A DNA stretch of 64,000 bases from Ceratorhiza oryzae-sativae (lineage: Eukaryota > Basidiomycota > Agaricomycetes > Cantharellales > Ceratobasidiaceae): the NCBI GenBank assembly GCA_030998015.1, contig JARWMV010000235.1, forward strand, positions 1,550,001 to 1,614,000. The letters run 5' to 3'. Position 1 is the stretch's first letter. Each line of letters starts with the position of its first letter. Made by a program: the position numbers and the translations under genes. The notes under the pieces are model-generated. The model was not told the DNA's origin and ran no database searches. It was given only the letters and a program-made list of their open reading frames with translations. Positions 59,031-64,000 of the stretch are shown piece after piece.

Positions 59031-61844
59031 ATGGATATATTGCCCGCCTCGACCCGACTTCAAACATCCTCCCCCGCCTGGATCATCTGGATGATGTATA
59101 CCACCGACAACTACTGGCTGCCCAGCAAGCAGTCGCCGCCGCAGTCTCATGTCTACGAGCATTTCGGCGTCGAGGGTCGCCTTATCGCCGGGCACCTCGT
59201 CCAGCCTGCCCCTCATCCGCGCCTGCTTTCCGCCCAACGACCGTCGCCTCCATCGCAGAGGCACCATCGTCAGCAACAGCACACGTCGGTCCCCAGCCAG
59301 CTTCCGCCCGCATGCGATCTCCTGGTGAGTGTCTGTCTGTTCCCGAGCGGTCGCGCCGTCTGACGCAGACCAACAGGCCCGACTCGAGCAGGACGGGCTT
59401 GACGACTTTGGCCATGTCAGGTGCTCGCCCCCAACGCCAGATGGCCGGTCAGCCGCAAGTCCCGCAACAGCTCCTCGTCGCCCCCGGGCCATGCCAACCG
59501 TCGCGCCGGTGCTTCCGCGTCGGGCCCGCGCACTCCACCAGCGCCCTGGTCCCCGGCTCGCGCTCTCCACGAACTAGACCAGTCTCTGCCGGCCCAGGTC
59601 CACGGTGCGTCTGCGTTCATCTCGCGCGCTCGTCGCTCATCTCACACAACATCCAGACTCGTATCAAGACTCGTTGCCAGACTCGGTGCCAGAATCAGCA
59701 CCAGCACCAGCACCTGCGCCTCGTCCACCATCCCCCAGACCACCGACTCCCGCTACGGCCCCTGCTGTGCCCGTCGCCCCCTCTTTGCCGCAACCCCCCT
59801 CGGCCCCTTCTTCGGCCCCAGTCCCCGCTGCAAAACGCCCGCCGCGTCCGCCAGCGCAACGCAGGCACGTCTGCATGACCTGCTCCAAGAAGTTTCAGAG
59901 GCCTTGTCAACTGGTCACGGTACGCCCGTTTCTCCTACCCCCCCCTCCCTCGATCGGTTCATTCCTCAGGGGTCTGTCAAAATTAGACTATCCCTGTTGG
60001 GGTTTGTTTTGGGGTGGCCATTTCATTTGGCGCGCATGCCCGTTGATTCTCATTCCGACCGTTATCTATTCATCCATCACCGCTCACCAGCTTGCTTTTT
60101 GTGGCTACAGCACATACGTTCGCATACCGGAGAGCAACGTAAGTGCCACTTTTTTTTATGGTTCGGTTTCAGCCTCTATCGAATTTCATTTCGCTGTGGC
60201 TGCATTTGCATCGTAGCCGTGCCTGCGGCACTGGGGTGGCGAGATCCGTTGCTCCTCCGTCCCCACTTGAAATTCCCTTGTCTCTGCTTTTCGTGAACCG
60301 TAACTGACCAGGTTTTTTTTACGTCTCTACAATATACGTTCAATCACGCTTCCTTGGCTCCTCGATCGATTGGTACGGAATTCCATCGGAACCCTACCGG
60401 TGTCCATGTTCATTGGCGGACACTAGCCCATTCCTGCCCAATGTGCGAGAAGCGCTTTTCGGTGAGTGTACGCCTGTATTCTGCACCCCCAAGCCTCGGA
60501 GCTTTGGCTTTCCTCGCATTTTTTTTCCGTATCGTGTATTAATTGGCCATGCTCACCATTTGCGTACATAGGTGCTCAGTAACCGGCAGAGGCACATGAG
60601 GATTTGCCGCAAGCCGAAAAAATCGAACTCACCCAGGGTCTCCGCGCAGTCCCCCGCCCAACCCACGACATCAGGTTCGTCATCGGGTATCGTGTTCGTC
60701 GGGACGACCACGGAAGAACCAGCTCAGGTCCAGTCGCCACCTCGTGCGGGTGGCAGCGGCGGTACATCTCTCGATTTGGAGCAGCCGGAAACCGTCGAGG
60801 CGGGTCTCGCGGCCGCGCCGGCGTCTTCGTCGCGACTAGCATGAATGGTGTCGTGCCATCTCAGGCCGGTTTTGCGATTGCGCACGCGAGACGAACGAGG
60901 ACAGTCGTGCGTCTCGACGGAATCGGTCGACCGTGATAGAAGCAGGGCGAGCTCGTACGAAGGCGCAGTCAGAGCTGCGTCGGTCCGTACCACACGGCCG
61001 ACGACACGTCGAGCTCGTGCGATCCGGCTGGCTCTGGCTACGAGTCCGTTCCGACTCCAGGAGGGTATGCGCAATACGCAGGTCCGAGCCCGGGCTGCCA
61101 GCAGTCCAGCTTGATCCCCGACATGGATTACTTCAGCTATGCGCATAGCCCGTCCCACACCCAGGCTACCCCGACGGCGACTTACAACCCTTCGTCGATC
61201 GCGTCCTACGGTCCAGCCATGGGTAGGTTTTACTCTTATGGCTTTTCGTCTTTGCGTGCTGATGTCTGTCGTAGCAGCGACGGGATGGTTACGCAGGGAT
61301 CACATCCGTACGAATCGACTGCCCAAGTCGCGCAGTCGTACATGCCGGAGCACTTTACCCCGGAAGCCCAGCACCCCCGCTGGCCCCCGAGGTCAAGCTC
61401 GAACGTGCAGATGCAAGGGAGGTGTGGGCACGGGCCCCGGCGCAGGCGTCGGCGACTCGGAGCCATTCGGTAGCCGAGTACGGCTGGAGCAGTTCCAGTC
61501 GGCGGTACCACCCGTACCCCTCCGGTGCCGGCGTCACAAGTTCGGGTTCGACCTCGGCCGAGATGTCGAGTGGTGGCTGGTATTCGCGACAGCCGCCCCA
61601 ACCCCGAATGTACCCTCACCCGTCAAATGGGTACCCGACCCAACACGAGCCGTTTGCGATGGAGCATCCCAATGATGGGTATGCGAGTAGTGTCGGGTAC
61701 ATTACGCATCCGTCGTACCCGGTGACGGAGCGGTTGGACTGTTCTGATGGCAAGGTGTCGCAGCAGCCGTACTCGCACTATAGCTGGACCGGTTCGGAAC
61801 TGCAATGGAACGCACAGCCCGACTATCATGGCCCAGGCCAATGA
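59031..61844 (+). CDS. Two-finger zinc-finger transcription factor
   Basis: The N-terminal exon from ATG 59031 (MDILPASTRL) ends CDLL at ~59324. A Pro-rich exon ends at 59919 with RRHVCMTCSKKFQRPCQLVT. The exon 60111-60138 adds HIRSHTGEQ, and 60427-60461 plus 60572 onward give PHSCPMCEKRFS|VLSNRQRHMRIC. Finger 1 is C-x2-C-x12-H-x3-H, then a TGEQP linker, and finger 2 is C-x2-C-x12-H-x3-C, so it is C2HC. The intron between the fingers is long (60139-60426). The tail (to 61844) is rich in Tyr, Ser, Pro and Gln, a typical activation-domain composition. The middle (60.85-61.4 kb) needs one or two base shifts to stay open, perhaps near 60970 and in the C5 run 61374-61378. The target genes are unknown. 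Confidence 0.75.
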
Positions 61845-64000
61845 CACTAGTCTAGCTTTTTCGAGTGCATGTTGATTCCTCGTTTTGATTTTGATCGCGC
61901 TATCTCACGGACTCAAGCTAGTCATTACACTCCTTCGTATTTCCCTGCTCGTATTTCTCTCTGTCTGATTGTATTTGTATCTTAGATTCAGTTTACGATC
62001 CTTTCGCTCATCCTTTTTTTATATTATCATGGTGTGGGGCTCGTGTCAAGATTGTCTGGATATTCGCTTGGCGTCTTCTCATGCGCTCGGTGCTGTTTAC
62101 TTAGTGTACCTGTATGTAGAGGTTCGTTTGCTCAGGATCGAACCCCCCGGTAGCATTAATGGTATGAAATATTGTTACTCATCCATCGAAACGAATGCGG
62201 TTGTATGCGCCTGAGAAGTACGCTATTTGCCGCTTGTAATCGCCCCATAGGCTTTTGGGGTCGAAATTGTATCAGGATCATAATTATTTGTTCGCTTATC
62301 AATGTACTATTCCGAGCCTTACATCGGGAGAGGGGGGGGTGATTTTGCCCGCAAGCGTTCGGTCCGGGGGATATGCCATTCTCAAAACTGTCGCGCGACT
62401 GGTTCCACTGCCTTGACATGGTGTTGGCTATTTCTGGGATTTAACCATGGAACATGAATGGTGTGGGACTTGCAAAACGGCTAGAACATAGTATAAGCAT
62501 GGCTTTCAGCCTTTCTAAGCCCTGTTCCTGGCTTTTTATTTTTAGATATGCGCCCCCCCCGGGCGCATGCTCGGTTTTGCTCTTGCGTCCAATCTAGATA
62601 TGTTCGGTCCCATCCCGCATTGGGGCGGTTCGTCAGAGGCGACGCCACGCATCCATTAATTTGCCTCTGCCGTAAGGCAAGAAGTTAAGGGAGCATGCAA
62701 GTATACACTTGCAGGGAGCGCGGACTAGACTTTTAATACTGACCTGGCAGACTTTGCCATGTATAATCGTGTACAGAAGATGGCTACAACCTTGCGATCT
62801 CCACCGGCCCTTTCGAGAGAAACAGTTTCGGGTGCGAGCTGGATCGGACAAGCCGACGCAATAGTTGCCTCGGCCTATCGCTTCACTTGATCTCGCTCAG
62901 TAGCTCCGAGCTTGGAAACCCCATTCCCCACCCCTCTATTGGTCGAGAATGAAGGCCTGTAAATATCGTAGGTACCTGGACGAAACAGAGCTACCGGCCC
63001 ATCAGATGTGTACCACCAGCCCGCTAGGATCTAGGATCGCAGTTGGGTGCCGGCGACCGTTTGGACCTTTGGTACGATCTGCACAGCTTTAACGTGTAAT
63101 AACGCAGACGTTTCGACTTGGGTTTGAAGATTCTGGAGCCAGGCTGAGTGTCAGGGACTGACGAGGACAACTCGAACGCACCTGATCATTCTACTCGACT
63201 GGCTCGTGAGGCGTTCAGGTCCCGTCTGTCCTCTGGGCGACTACCCCCGTCTGGCTCATCAAGTCCAGACGAACATCGATTTGTTTCATGATACTCAGTA
63301 ATATTATTCAAGCTGTATTACCTCTCATTTTTCTTTTACAGCGTTCAGCCCGTGATTCACTGCGACATCAAAGCGTCCAAGACAAACCAAGCCGTGACGG
63401 ATGAGCGCGGGTATCGGAAGCCATAAACCGTGGGGCATTGAGCACATTGTCGAGAATAAATGAAAATATGAAAAGAGGCATTCGTACGTCGTCCCCGATG
63501 TGTTGGGCACGCAAATGTGACAGAGCGTTCTAGCGATCGGCCGCTTAGCACTCTGGGAATAGTCCTGCCAGCTATGGCAGGGATTTGGAACGTGTGAAAG
63601 GTTGCGTCTGGCCGTTTTTCCGAAAGGAAGGCGCTGGCCTTGGTTCCTCGACACTTGATCCCCGAATGTGGTCGTGACCATTAGGTATCATCTCCTCAGT
63701 AGTTTCCAGTGTTGCCCAAAGGCACGATATCAAAAGAACCATTACACGTTGCTAGTAAGCGCGACCAGCTTGTTTGCGGTGAAATTCTCAATCGCCGCTA
63801 AGCGGCCATAAAAGAGAAGCCCGATATCTGGGATAGTCGGCCAGCGGCATCAGCGTGCTTAAGTCATTTCCAAGTAAAGGCAATGCACCCGATGAAGGAG
63901 GACCAGAGATGGGGTCTAACATAGGAATGTGCTCGGAAAATGAGGGAAGGGTTTAATCTAAATTTCTCAATTTATACAGCTCCTGACCGACTCAGGGTGC
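61845..64000. other. Intergenic, no gene seen
   Basis: These 2.2 kb contain only short frames. C- and G-runs at 62332 and 62554 are notable but unexplained. Confidence 0.4.

Noticed and set aside
1..64000. tRNA, rRNA genes and CRISPR arrays
   Set aside because: I looked for B-box-like GGTTCGAATCC strings and regularly spaced repeats and saw none that fit.

Overview
This window looks like nuclear DNA of an agaricomycete (basidiomycete) fungus, probably close to Rhizoctonia. The evidence is: almost every gene is broken by 45-65 bp spliceosomal introns; the families present (DUF6589, multi-kinase genes, ricin-B-like lectin fused to a coiled coil, F-box, RING/SH3 proteins) are typical of that group; and there is no bacterial gene layout. 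All gene models were worked out by hand from reading frame, splice signals and family motifs.

Layout. 0-12.7 kb is mostly conserved: the start of a clathrin-light-chain-like gene (-), an RNF126-type RING E3 ligase (-), two tandem RING/coiled-coil/SH3 paralogues (+) separated by a large 0.84-kb-arm inverted repeat and a weak hypothetical ORF, an F-box protein (-) and glucosamine-6-phosphate deaminase (-). 12.95-19.66 kb is a complete DNA mobile element: 8-bp target duplication, ~200-bp terminal inverted repeats holding nested hairpins, and two head-to-head genes, a RecQ-type helicase (-) and a DUF6589 protein (+), sharing a 118-bp promoter.

20-51 kb is accessory in character. It holds a lectin/coiled-coil gene, two 4.1-kb copies of a gene with one kinase domain followed by two pseudokinase domains, an SPT21/Ams2-like gene (-), three members of an unrecognised Cys-rich family (32.0, 46.7, 49.1 kb), two members of a second unrecognised family (40.0 and 50.4 kb), a coiled-coil gene and a seven-TM-type membrane protein (-). 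51-59 kb is gene-poor. 59.0-61.8 kb holds a two-finger zinc-finger transcription factor (+), and 61.8-64 kb is empty.

Two cross-cutting observations matter for anyone reusing this annotation. First, several introns can only be placed in frame with GC-AG borders. Second, five otherwise sound genes each need one single-base shift in or next to a homopolymer run, which suggests base-calling errors rather than true pseudogenes.
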